This document shows positions 1 through 6,666 of a stretch of 36,267 nt of DNA, piece after piece. Each line of letters starts with the position of its first letter. Position 1 is the first letter of the stretch. A model generated the notes under the pieces. That model was not told the DNA's origin. It saw nothing but the letters and a program-made list of their open reading frames with translations, and did no database searches. Position numbers and translations under genes: made by a program. The stretch spans positions 1-36,267 of the forward strand of contig DATHAQ010000001.1 of NCBI GenBank assembly GCA_035296565.1, read 5' to 3'. This DNA comes from JACCZR01 sp035296565. GTDB taxonomy: Bacteria > Actinomycetota > Thermoleophilia > Solirubrobacterales > Thermoleophilaceae.

Positions 1-1204
1 CGCCCGCCACGTACATGGCCAGCCCGGTGCGCCGGCGGCCGGCGCGGCCCCACATCTGCCGCAGCGATGCGACCGTGCCCGGGAACGTGACGCAGATCGC
101 GGCGTCGAGCTCGCCGATGTCGATCCCGAGCTCCAGCGCGCTCGTCGCGCACACGGCCAGAAGCTCGCCCTCGGCCAGCCGCCGCTCGATCTCGCGCCGC
201 TGCTGGGGCGTGTAGCCGGCACGGTAGGGCGCGATCCGCTCGCCCAGATCGCTGCGGCCGCGGTCCTCCAGGCGCAGCTTGGCGAACTTCTGCATCAGCT
301 CGACGCCGCGGCGCGACTTCATGAAGCAGATCGTCCGCACCTCGCGCTCGATCAGGTCGGCCAGCAGGTCGGCCGCCTCACCCAGCGCGGAGCGGCGCTT
401 GCCGGAGCGCTCGTCGAGCAGCTCGGGGTTCCACATGACGACGCGCCGCTCGGCGTGCGGCGCGCCGTCGCGGTCGACCAGTCGCAGCTCGTGCCCGGTG
501 AGGCCCTCGGCCAGCTCGAGCGGGTTGGCGATCGTCGCGCTGGTGAGCATGAAGCGCGGCTCGGTGCCGTAGGCGCGCGCGACCCGCCTCAGTCGCCGCA
601 GGACGTTCGCCACGTGCGATCCGAACACGCCGCGGTAGACGTGCGCCTCGTCCACGACGACCCAGGCCAGGTTGGCGAGCACGTCCCCCCAGTGGCGGTG
701 GTTGGGAAGCACCCCCACGTGCAGCATGTCGGGGTTGGTGAGGATGAGGTTGGAGCGCGAGCGGATGGCCCGCCGCTCCTCGCGCGGGGTGTCGCCGTCG
801 TAGATCGCGTGGCGCAGGAAGGGCGCGCGCAGAGCGCTCAGCTTGCGGGCCTGGTCCTGGGCGAGCGCCTTGGTCGGGTAGAGGTAGAGGGCCCGCGCGC
901 GCGAGTCGTGCGCGAGCGTCTGAAGCACCGGGAGGTTGAAGGACAGAGATTTGCCGCTGGCCGTCCCGGTGGTGACGATCACCGGGCCCGAGCGCGCGGC
1001 CTCGTAGGCCTCGGCCTGATGCAGCCACAGCTGCTCGACGCCAGCCCGCCCCAGGCCCTCCAGCAGGGCCGGATGCAGGTCATCGGGCAACTCGGCCGAG
1101 CGGCCGGGGAGGGCCTTCTCGCGGCCCGTGGCCGCCAGGCGCCCGTCCTCCCGGCCCTGCTCGAGCAGGGCGTCCCAGGGGCTGGCCGTCGGCGTAGTGG
1201 GCAC
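1..1204 (-). CDS. DEAD/DEAH-box helicase, YprA/MrfA (Lhr-related) type, N-terminal part
   Basis: The reading frame is open from a GTG at 1204 to the left edge, so only about 400 N-terminal residues are present. Superfamily 2 motifs appear in order: a Walker A box TGTASGKS near residue 78, DEAH in VVDEAHVYRG near residue 182, the SAT motif in LTSATIANP, and motif VI as GRAGRRR near residue 386. The gap between the two RecA lobes and the phrase CFMKSRRGVELMQ resemble the YprA/MrfA DNA-repair helicases. These usually carry a cysteine-containing C-terminal domain (DUF1998), which would lie beyond the edge. There is no Shine-Dalgarno sequence. A TACTAT hexamer (1218-1213) ends 8 nt before the GTG, suggesting a leaderless transcript. 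The gene diverges from gpgS across 22 bp. Helicase assignment is firm; the subfamily is inferred. Confidence 0.9.
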   Translation of the reverse strand, partial: MPTTPTASPWDALLEQGREDGRLAATGREKALPGRSAELPDDLHPALLEGLGRAGVEQLWLHQAEAYEAARSGPVIVTTGTASGKSLSFNLPVLQTLAHDSRARALYLYPTKALAQDQARKLSALRAPFLRHAIYDGDTPREERRAIRSRSNLILTNPDMLHVGVLPNHRHWGDVLANLAWVVVDEAHVYRGVFGSHVANVLRRLRRVARAYGTEPRFMLTSATIANPLELAEGLTGHELRLVDRDGAPHAERRVVMWNPELLDERSGKRRSALGEAADLLADLIEREVRTICFMKSRRGVELMQKFAKLRLEDRGRSDLGERIAPYRAGYTPQQRREIERRLAEGELLAVCATSALELGIDIGELDAAICVTFPGTVASLRQMWGRAGRRRTGLAMYVAG

Positions 1205-1226
1205 GAGCGGCCATAGTAGGCCCGCC
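1205..1226. promoter_or_regulatory. Divergent leaderless promoter, helicase / gpgS
   Basis: Only 22 bp separate the two start codons. On the minus strand TACTAT (1218-1213) matches the -10 consensus and ends 8 nt before the helicase GTG. On the plus strand TAGTAG (1214-1219) ends 7 nt before the gpgS GTG but lacks the final T. The two hexamers occupy the same bases. No Shine-Dalgarno sequence fits within this space for either gene. Confidence 0.5.
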
Positions 1227-2000
1227 GTGGTCCGCTCCTTTCACCACTCCGCTTACCCGGCCAGGCTGCTGCGCGAGCGCAAGGACCGCACCGCCTCCGC
1301 CGTGCTCCCCGCGCGCGAGGTGGCCGACACCATCGGCCTGATCGTGGAGACGGTGCTCGGCCTGGAGCTGTTCGACCAGGTGGTCGTGGTCGACGCCGCT
1401 TCCCGGGACGGGACCGCCGAGTTGGCCCGAGCCGCCGGGGCCGAGGTCCACCAGGAGGCGGAGCTGATGCGAGAGCGCGGGCCGGTGAAGGGCAAGGGGG
1501 ACGCCATGCGGCGGGGCCTGTCGGTGGCCTCCGGCGAGCTTCTCGTGTTCATGGACTCCGACACGCGCGACTTCTCGCCCCACTTCCCCTGCGGGCTGCT
1601 CGGACCCTTGCTGGTCGAAGACGGCGTGGAGTTCGTCAAGGGAAGCTTCAGCCGCCCCGCCGACGGTGCCGCCGGCGGCGGGCGGGTCACCGAGCTCACG
1701 GCGCGCCCGCTACTGAGGGCGTTCTTCCCCGAATTGGCGGGCTTCGCCCAACCGCTGGCCGGCGAGGTGGCGGCATCCCGTTCGTTGTTCGAGCGGCTGC
1801 CCTTCGCGAGCGGGTACGCGGTCGAGACGGCGATGCTCCTGGGCGCGTGGGACGAGGTGGGGATCGAGCGCATGGCGCAGGTGGACCTGGGACTTCGGCG
1901 CAACTACCACCAGCCGCTCGAGCAGCTCGGCCCCATGGCCGAGGCCGTGCTCGGCGTCGTGCTCGAGCGCCTGCGCGGGGAGGGAAGGCTGTCCGCGTGA
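1227..2000 (+). CDS. gpgS: Glucosyl-3-phosphoglycerate synthase (GT81)
   Basis: This cytosolic glycosyltransferase should transfer a sugar from a nucleotide donor to 3-phosphoglycerate, the first step of glucosylglycerate synthesis. The 257-residue protein opens with SFHHSAYPARLLRERK and AVLPAREVADTIG, then VKGKGDAMRRGL near residues 88-98 and the metal-binding DSD at 110-112. Later come GGGRVTELTARPLL and QPLAGEVAASR, which parallel the mycobacterial enzyme. It is shorter than mycobacterial GpgS, which has extra terminal residues. I chose the GTG at 1227 because the conserved SFHHS start follows it directly. The stop overlaps the next gene by 4 bp (GTGA), so translation is probably coupled. 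A Rubrobacter GT81 homolog is known to make mannosyl-3-phosphoglycerate, so the donor sugar is not certain. Confidence 0.85.
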   Translation: MVRSFHHSAYPARLLRERKDRTASAVLPAREVADTIGLIVETVLGLELFDQVVVVDAASRDGTAELARAAGAEVHQEAELMRERGPVKGKGDAMRRGLSVASGELLVFMDSDTRDFSPHFPCGLLGPLLVEDGVEFVKGSFSRPADGAAGGGRVTELTARPLLRAFFPELAGFAQPLAGEVAASRSLFERLPFASGYAVETAMLLGAWDEVGIERMAQVDLGLRRNYHQPLEQLGPMAEAVLGVVLERLRGEGRLSA

Positions 2001-2713
2001 GCCTTCGCTGCGTGTATACCGACCTCGATGGGACGCTGCTGGGCCCCGGCGCGTCGCTGTTCCGCGATGGCGAGGGCGGCTTCAGCCTGCTCGCGGCGCG
2101 GGCGCTCGAGGCCTGCCACCGCGCGGGCGTGGAGGTGGTGATCAAGTCCGGCCGCCGCCGGGCGCAGGTCATGGAGGACGCCCGGCTCCTGGGCCAGAGC
2201 GCGTACATCTTCGAGCTCGGCGCCGGCGTGGTGTTGGAGGGGGAGGTGACCTGGCTGACCGACCGCAGGCACGGGGACATCGCCGCCACCGGCGCGCCCG
2301 AGCGCCTGATGGCCGAGCACGACCTCGAGCCCCACTCGCCCTGGCACACCGGCCGCGAGGTGTCGCACCTGTTTCGCGGCTCCGTGGATCTCGCGGCCGT
2401 GAACGCCGAGCTGGAAGACCTGCGGCTGGTGGACAACGGCGGAATCGAAGACGGCCGCCGCGTCCTTCACCTGGTTCCCGCCGAGATCTCCAAGGCGAAC
2501 GCTGTCGCGGCCCACATGCGCGCGCGGGGCTACGCGCGGGAGGAGTGCATCGCGGTAGGGGACTCACTCGAGGACGCCGAGGTCGCCACGGCCGTGCGCG
2601 AGTTCTTCATGGTGGCCAACGGCGACGGCGCGGCCGAGGGCGTGACCGTAACCGAGGCCTCTTACGGCGACGGCTTCTATGAGGCGGTGGTCGGCTCCCT
2701 CATGGCTCGCTGA
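1997..2713 (+). CDS. HAD-family mannosyl/glucosyl-3-phosphoglycerate phosphatase
   Basis: This is expected to remove phosphate from glucosyl- or mannosyl-3-phosphoglycerate, releasing the compatible solute. The 238-residue protein has HAD motif I TDLDGTLL (nucleophile Asp9, Asp11), motif II in IKSGRRR, a motif III lysine in ISKANAVAAH and motif IV in AVGDSLEDAEV. The cap region resembles the Cof/MpgP type. The GTG start overlaps the gpgS stop (GTGA), marking a two-gene operon. Mycobacteria use an unrelated histidine-type phosphatase for this step, so the pairing with GT81 gpgS resembles Persephonella or Thermus more than Mycobacterium. The last 14 bp overlap the convergent glycerate kinase gene. 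HAD membership is certain; the substrate is inferred from the neighbour. Confidence 0.8.
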   Translation: MSLRCVYTDLDGTLLGPGASLFRDGEGGFSLLAARALEACHRAGVEVVIKSGRRRAQVMEDARLLGQSAYIFELGAGVVLEGEVTWLTDRRHGDIAATGAPERLMAEHDLEPHSPWHTGREVSHLFRGSVDLAAVNAELEDLRLVDNGGIEDGRRVLHLVPAEISKANAVAAHMRARGYAREECIAVGDSLEDAEVATAVREFFMVANGDGAAEGVTVTEASYGDGFYEAVVGSLMAR

Positions 2714-3677
2714 CCAGCGTCGCGCCCGCGCGTTCGACCTCCGCGGGGGTACCGGCCTCGGTCACGCTGGCGAGGTCCAGCAGGCGGTGGTCGAACAGCG
2801 ACAGGGCGTCCTCGCCGCAGACCACGTGGCAGGTCACACCGCGCTGGCGGCAGCGGGTGGCCACCTCGCCGACGACCTTGCCGCTGAGCGTCTGCTCGTC
2901 CAGGCGCCCCTCGCCGGTGACCACGAAGGCGGCGGAGCGCATCGCGTCGTCGAAGCCGACGGCGTCCAGGACATAGGCGGCGCCCGGGCGCAGCTCGGCC
3001 TCGCGGTGGGCCCACAGGCCGCCCGATAGTCCGCCCGCCGCGCCGGTCATCGGCACCCCGCGGGGATCTCGCGGCGCGTGCTCGGCTGCGGCCTGCTGTC
3101 GCTTCTCGAGGCGCTCGACGGTCTTGGGGTCGGCCCCCTTCTGCGGCCCGAATACCCGCGGAGCGTCCTCGAAGGGCGTGGTCACGTCGCAGAGCACCTC
3201 CAGCTGCGGCCGGACGCCCGACTCGTCGAGCGCGCGCACGGCACCGGTGCCGCCGTCGGTCGTCGCGGAGCCGCCCACGGTCACCAGCACCGTGTCGGCG
3301 CCTGCTGCCGCCGCCGCGACGATCAGCTCGCCGGTGCCCTCCGAGGAGGCCGCGAACGCGTCGCGCTCCTCCTCGGCCACCAGCCCCAGGCCGCTGGCCT
3401 GGGCGGTTTCGACCACGGCCGTCGCGCCGTCTGCCAGCAGCACGAACGCCGCCTCCACGGGCCTTCCCAGCGGGTCGGAGACGGTCGCGACTCGGCGCTG
3501 GCCGCCGAGCACGGTGCAGAGGACGTCCATGGTGCCCTCGCCGCCGTCGGCCAGCGGCAGCTCGATCGCCTCGCGGCCGGCGGAGGCAAGGCCCCTGGCC
3601 ACCGCCGCCGCGACCTCGCTCGCGGACATCGTCCCCTTGAACGAGTCGGGGGCGACGAGCACGGGCGCGGGGGTCAC
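2700..3677 (-). CDS. Glycerate kinase (GlxK/GarK family), shortened
   Basis: It should phosphorylate D-glycerate with ATP, giving 2-phosphoglycerate in this family. The 325-residue protein begins VLVAPDSFKGTMSASEVA and continues PLADGGEGTMDVL, DPLGRPVEA, VGGSATTDGGTG, CDVTTPF, FGPQKGADP, GAAGGLSGG and VTGEGRLDEQTLSGKVV, which covers the family signature almost completely. Family members are usually near 380 residues. About 30 or more residues appear to be missing between TDGGTGAVRAL and CDVTTPF, where only a short linker remains. The GTG start overlaps the macrodomain stop by 4 bp. The gene converges on gpgS and the HAD phosphatase, and glycerate released from glycosylglycerate turnover would be a natural substrate; that link is inference. 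Confidence 0.88.
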   Translation of the reverse strand: MTPAPVLVAPDSFKGTMSASEVAAAVARGLASAGREAIELPLADGGEGTMDVLCTVLGGQRRVATVSDPLGRPVEAAFVLLADGATAVVETAQASGLGLVAEEERDAFAASSEGTGELIVAAAAAGADTVLVTVGGSATTDGGTGAVRALDESGVRPQLEVLCDVTTPFEDAPRVFGPQKGADPKTVERLEKRQQAAAEHAPRDPRGVPMTGAAGGLSGGLWAHREAELRPGAAYVLDAVGFDDAMRSAAFVVTGEGRLDEQTLSGKVVGEVATRCRQRGVTCHVVCGEDALSLFDHRLLDLASVTEAGTPAEVERAGATLVSEP

Positions 3678-4168
3678 AGCGCCGCGCGAAAGGCCTGCTC
3701 GGCTTCTTCGCCGCGCACGGCGAAGATGACGCGCTCCAGCCCGCCGGAGTGCTCGCGCGTGGCGCCGACCATCAGCCGGGCCACCTCGCTGAGCGGGAAC
3801 CGCCCGACGCCGGCGCCGAACGCGACCAGTGCCAGCGAGCGGCAGCCCAGCTCCTCGGCCTTGGCAAGCGTGGAGCGCGTGGCTTGCTCGATGATCTCGG
3901 CCGAGGTGGGGCCGCCCAGCTCCATGGTCGCCGCGTGGATGACCCAGCGGGCCGGCATGTCGCCGGCGGTGGTCTCCACGGCCTCGCCGAGGTCGACCGG
4001 AGACTTCTCGTCGGACTCGCGCTGGACCTCCGGGCCGCCGGCCCTGCTTATGGCCCCCGCGACGCCGCCCCCGTGTGCGAGGTCGGTGTTGGCCGCGTTG
4101 GCGACGGCATCGACCTCGAGCTGCGTCACGTCGGCTTGGAGTACCTCGATCTCCACCGGTCCCATCAT
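3674..4168 (-). CDS. Macrodomain (ADP-ribose-binding) protein
   Basis: Macrodomains bind ADP-ribose or its derivatives and often remove ADP-ribose or O-acetyl groups. The protein shows EVLQADVTQLEVDAVANAAN, then the glycine-rich GGGVAGAISRAGG, WVIHAATM and the phosphate-loop-like VAFGAGVGRFP. At about 164 residues it is a single-domain protein. I place the start at the first of two consecutive ATGs (4168 or 4165), just before GPVEIEVL; a GTG at 4192 is in frame but lies inside a repeated hairpin element. A 9-bp stem-loop (4170-4189) ends directly against the start codon and could hinder initiation. The stop overlaps the glycerate kinase start (GTGA), so the two are probably co-translated. Its target is unknown. 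Confidence 0.85.
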   Translation of the reverse strand: MMGPVEIEVLQADVTQLEVDAVANAANTDLAHGGGVAGAISRAGGPEVQRESDEKSPVDLGEAVETTAGDMPARWVIHAATMELGGPTSAEIIEQATRSTLAKAEELGCRSLALVAFGAGVGRFPLSEVARLMVGATREHSGGLERVIFAVRGEEAEQAFRAAL

Positions 4169-4169
4169 T

Positions 4170-4233
4170 CCCGCTTCGGGCGAAGCGGGCACACGGCCGT
4201 AAAAAAGCGCTCAGGAAGCTGAGCGTTTCGGCG
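4170..4233 (-). terminator. Rho-independent terminator with a 45-bp dispersed repeat (copy 1)
   Basis: On the minus strand, CGCTCAG (4225-4219) pairs with CTGAGCG (4214-4208) around the loop CTTC, followed by C and six T residues (4206-4201). This follows the LigD-type polymerase stop at 4258. The segment 4233-4189 is nearly identical to 9640-9685 elsewhere in the window, including the upstream CGCCGAAA and downstream GGCCGTGTGC. A second perfect 9-bp hairpin, CCCGCTTCG/CGAAGCGGG, occupies 4170-4189. Confidence 0.82.
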
Positions 4234-4257
4234 GAGGTGTGACGCCGTCCCCGCCGA

Positions 4258-5322
4258 TCAGCCCTCCTTGCGCTCGCGGTCCCGCGAGGGCTGCACGCGC
4301 TTGGGCTCGCCGGGCATCTTGGGGTAGTCGGGCGGATAGGGCATGTCGCCCTCCTCGTCTTGCCTGTACATCTCCAGCAGCGGCTCGAGCGAGTGGGCCA
4401 CGTCGTCGATCTCGGCGAAGCGGTCGCCCACCTCGGCAAAGCGCGCGGGCATGGTCATCACGGTGAAGTCCTCGGGGGCGACGTCGGGCACCTCCTCCCA
4501 CAGCAGTGGGGCGGAGACCGGCGCGCCCGGCTTGGCGCGGATGGAATAGGGCGAGGCGATGGTGCGGTCGCGAGCGTTCTGGTTGTAGTCGATGAACACC
4601 TTCTCGCCGCGCTCCTCCTTCCACCACTTGGTGGTCACCTGGTCCGGCATGCGGCGCGAGAGCTCGCGGCCGAACGCGATCGCGGCGTGGCGCACGTCGG
4701 TGAAGGTCCAGCGCGGCTCGATCCGCACGTAGATGTGGATGCCGCGCCCGCCCGAGGTCTTGGGAAAGCCGCGGTAGCCGAGCTCGCCGAGCAGCTCGCG
4801 CGCCTCGGCGGCCACGCGCTGGGCGTCCTCGAAGTCGGTGCCGGTCTGGGGGTCGAGGTCCAGCCGCAGCTCGTCGGGGTGGTCGACGTCGGAGCTGCGC
4901 ACGGGCCAGGGATGGAAGGTGAGCGTGCCCATCTGCGCGCACCACCCCACGACGGCGATCTCTGTCGGGCAGATCTCATCGGCGTGGCGTCCCGAGGGGA
5001 ACTCGATGCGGGCGGTCTCCACGTACGCCGGAGCGCCCTTGGGCACGCGCTTCTGGTAGAAGGCCTCGCCCTTGTGGCCCTCGCGCGTGGAGAGGGTCAT
5101 GCCCTCGTGGACGCCCTTGGGCCAGCGCTCGAGCGTGGTTGGCCGGCCGCTCAGCGCGCGCATGATGCCGCCGTCGACGGCGAGGAAGTACTCGACCACC
5201 TGCGTCTTTGTGATCTCCGGTGAGCGGTCGGTCGCCGGGAAGATCACCCGGTCGCCGCTGGTCACTCGCAGCTCGCGCCCCCCGGCGTCGAGCGTCGTGT
5301 CCGTCAACCGCGTGCGCCCCAC
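4258..5322 (-). CDS. LigD-type polymerase/primase domain protein (NHEJ)
   Basis: This matches the stand-alone archaeo-eukaryotic-primase (LigD polymerase) domain used for gap filling and nucleotide addition at DNA ends. The 354-residue protein has the catalytic ELRLDLDP (Asp155 and Asp157), KTSGGRGIHIYVR (His196) and the third acidic residue in KVFIDYNQNARDRT (Asp245), followed by SPYSIRAKPGAPVSAPLLWEEV. All catalytic residues are present. The start is a GTG at 5322. The tail is charged and probably disordered. It lies 48 bp downstream of the cold-shock gene and on the same strand as a separate ATP-dependent ligase, so ligase and polymerase are split rather than fused as in mycobacterial LigD. 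No Ku gene is visible here. Confidence 0.9.
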   Translation of the reverse strand: MGRTRLTDTTLDAGGRELRVTSGDRVIFPATDRSPEITKTQVVEYFLAVDGGIMRALSGRPTTLERWPKGVHEGMTLSTREGHKGEAFYQKRVPKGAPAYVETARIEFPSGRHADEICPTEIAVVGWCAQMGTLTFHPWPVRSSDVDHPDELRLDLDPQTGTDFEDAQRVAAEARELLGELGYRGFPKTSGGRGIHIYVRIEPRWTFTDVRHAAIAFGRELSRRMPDQVTTKWWKEERGEKVFIDYNQNARDRTIASPYSIRAKPGAPVSAPLLWEEVPDVAPEDFTVMTMPARFAEVGDRFAEIDDVAHSLEPLLEMYRQDEEGDMPYPPDYPKMPGEPKRVQPSRDRERKEG

Positions 5323-5370
5323 GCGGTCAGCTTGGCAGCCGACCGGGCGGGGCGCCGCGCCGGGTGAGCC

Positions 5371-5574
5371 CTAGAGCGTCTGTACGTTCACGGCCTTGGG
5401 ACCCTTGTCCCCGGCCTCTGCGTCGTAGGACACCTTGGCGCCCTCTGCCAGCGAGCGAAAGCCGTCGCTGGCGATTCCCTGGTGGTGTACGAAGAGGTCC
5501 TTGCCGCCGTCTTCCGGGGTGATGAATCCATACCCCTTCTCGTCGTTGAACCACTTCACTGTGCCTTGCGGCAT
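5371..5574 (-). CDS. Cold-shock domain protein (CspA family)
   Basis: This 67-residue protein is a single OB-fold cold-shock domain that binds single-stranded RNA or DNA. It has the KWFN start (7-10), RNP1 KGYGFI (13-18) and RNP2 DLFVHH (26-31), followed by EGAKVSYDAEAGDKGPKAVNVQ. The length is typical. It has one of the few strong Shine-Dalgarno sites in the window: AGGAGG, 5 nt before the ATG, which contrasts with the leaderless neighbours and suggests heavy translation. It sits between the DNA ligase (111 bp upstream) and the LigD-type polymerase (48 bp downstream), all on the minus strand. Whether it takes part in end joining or is only a neighbour cannot be told. Confidence 0.95.
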   Translation of the reverse strand: MPQGTVKWFNDEKGYGFITPEDGGKDLFVHHQGIASDGFRSLAEGAKVSYDAEAGDKGPKAVNVQTL

Positions 5575-5649
5575 ACGTCCTCCTATTTGTGCTGCCTACA
5601 CGAGGAGGATGCGAAAGGGCAACGACCTGCGAGCGCTGGCACTACTCGG

Positions 5650-5668
5650 CCAGGTCCCTTTGACCCGG
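5650..5668 (-). terminator. Weak stem-loop after the DNA ligase gene
   Basis: On the minus strand CCGGGTC (5668-5662) pairs with GACCTGG (5656-5650) with one G-U pair, around the loop AAAGG. It lies 17 bp past the ligase stop and before the cold-shock gene. No T-run follows, so it is only a possible terminator or leader hairpin for the cold-shock mRNA. Confidence 0.3.
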
Positions 5669-5685
5669 CCCTTACCTACCGAACG

Positions 5686-6642
5686 CTAACACCGAAGCTG
5701 TTCCATCGTGCACTCGCGCGGGTCCTTGTCCTCGCGCCAGCGCTTGAACTTCGCTCCGTGCCGGATGCGGTCGCCGGTGATGTGGTCGAAGGTCACCTCC
5801 ACCACCAGCTCGGGGCGAAGCCCCTCCCACACCAGCTCCTCGTCGCTCTTCCAGCGCGAGGGCTCGCCGGAGCCCTGCTCCCCGGTGCGGTAAGGCGCGA
5901 GCAGCTCCAGGAACTCGCGCTTCTGCTTGGCCCGAAAGCTCGAGGTGTGACCGACCACGCGCAGCTGGTCGCCGTCGTAGAGGCCCAGGATCAGTGAGCC
6001 GACCGTGTTCGGCTCCTTGCCGAAGCGAAAGGCCTGCACCACGCAGTCGGCGGTCCGGACGCGCTTGATCTTCGCCATCCCCTTGCGCTCGCCGGGCTGG
6101 TAGGTCGCACCGGACTGCTTGGCCACCACGCCCTCGGACTTGCCCGTGAGCCACTGGCCGGCCGCCGCGCGGTCGTCGGTCATCGGGGAGAGCTGGATGG
6201 GGTCGGAGACGACCTGCTCCAGACGCTCGCGGCGCTCGGTGTAGGGCAGCTCGAGCAGCGTCTCGTCCTCCTCGGCGAGGAGGTCGAAGGCCACGAAGGC
6301 GGAGGGGTACTTCTCGGCGAGTATCTGCACCCGAGACTGGGCGGGGTGGATGCGCTGCGAGAGCAGGTCGAACTCCTGCACCCCGTCGACCACCACGATC
6401 AGCTCGCCGTCGAACACAGCGCGCTCGGCGCTGCTCGCCAGCAGCTGCTCCACCACCTCGGGGAAATAGCGGTTCATCGGCTTGCCGTTGCGGCTCTGCA
6501 GGTGCACCTGGTCGCCGTCGCGGAACACCAGCGTGCGAAAGCCGTCGTACTTCGGCTCGTAGCGCCATTCGTCACCCTCGGGGAGCTCGGATTTGGACCG
6601 CGCCAGCTGCGGCAGGACGGGCGGTGACAGGGGAAGGCTCAC
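5686..6642 (-). CDS. ATP-dependent DNA ligase (LigC/LigD ligase-domain type)
   Basis: It seals nicks using ATP through a lysyl-AMP intermediate. The 318-residue protein contains motif I EPKYDGFR with the adenylated Lys31, then FDGELIVV, SAFVAFDLL, motif IV EGVVAK and motif V MAKIKR. An OB-fold with EVTFDHITGDRIRHGAKFKRW follows. This is the two-domain architecture and length of small NHEJ-associated ligases. I chose the GTG at 6642: no Shine-Dalgarno is present, and a TACCGT hexamer ends 8 nt upstream, predicting a leaderless mRNA. It diverges from the DtxR-family regulator across 24 bp. Downstream come the cold-shock gene and the LigD-type polymerase. Whether it works with Ku is unknown. Confidence 0.9.
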   Translation of the reverse strand: MSLPLSPPVLPQLARSKSELPEGDEWRYEPKYDGFRTLVFRDGDQVHLQSRNGKPMNRYFPEVVEQLLASSAERAVFDGELIVVVDGVQEFDLLSQRIHPAQSRVQILAEKYPSAFVAFDLLAEEDETLLELPYTERRERLEQVVSDPIQLSPMTDDRAAAGQWLTGKSEGVVAKQSGATYQPGERKGMAKIKRVRTADCVVQAFRFGKEPNTVGSLILGLYDGDQLRVVGHTSSFRAKQKREFLELLAPYRTGEQGSGEPSRWKSDEELVWEGLRPELVVEVTFDHITGDRIRHGAKFKRWREDKDPRECTMEQLRC

Positions 6643-6650
6643 GAGGGGGG

Positions 6651-6660
6651 ACGGTACTCT
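6651..6660. promoter_or_regulatory. Bidirectional -10 decamer, DNA ligase / DtxR-family gene
   Basis: The decamer ACGGTACTCT holds two TANNNT hexamers sharing the central TA. TACCGT on the minus strand ends 8 nt before the ligase GTG (6642), and TACTCT on the plus strand ends 6 nt before the regulator GTG (6667). Both transcripts would begin at or near the start codon. No -35 match is evident. Confidence 0.65.
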
Positions 6661-6666
6661 GGACGG

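Noticed and set aside
378..1028. 216-codon minus-strand frame in the helicase region
   Set aside because: It is an out-of-frame reading of the helicase gene with Arg/Ala/Pro-rich text; the correct frame holds Walker A, DEAH and motif VI.
5575..5685. Cold-shock RNA thermometer or ncRNA between ligase and csp
   Set aside because: Only one weak 7-bp stem and a Shine-Dalgarno are visible; no long structured leader can be supported.
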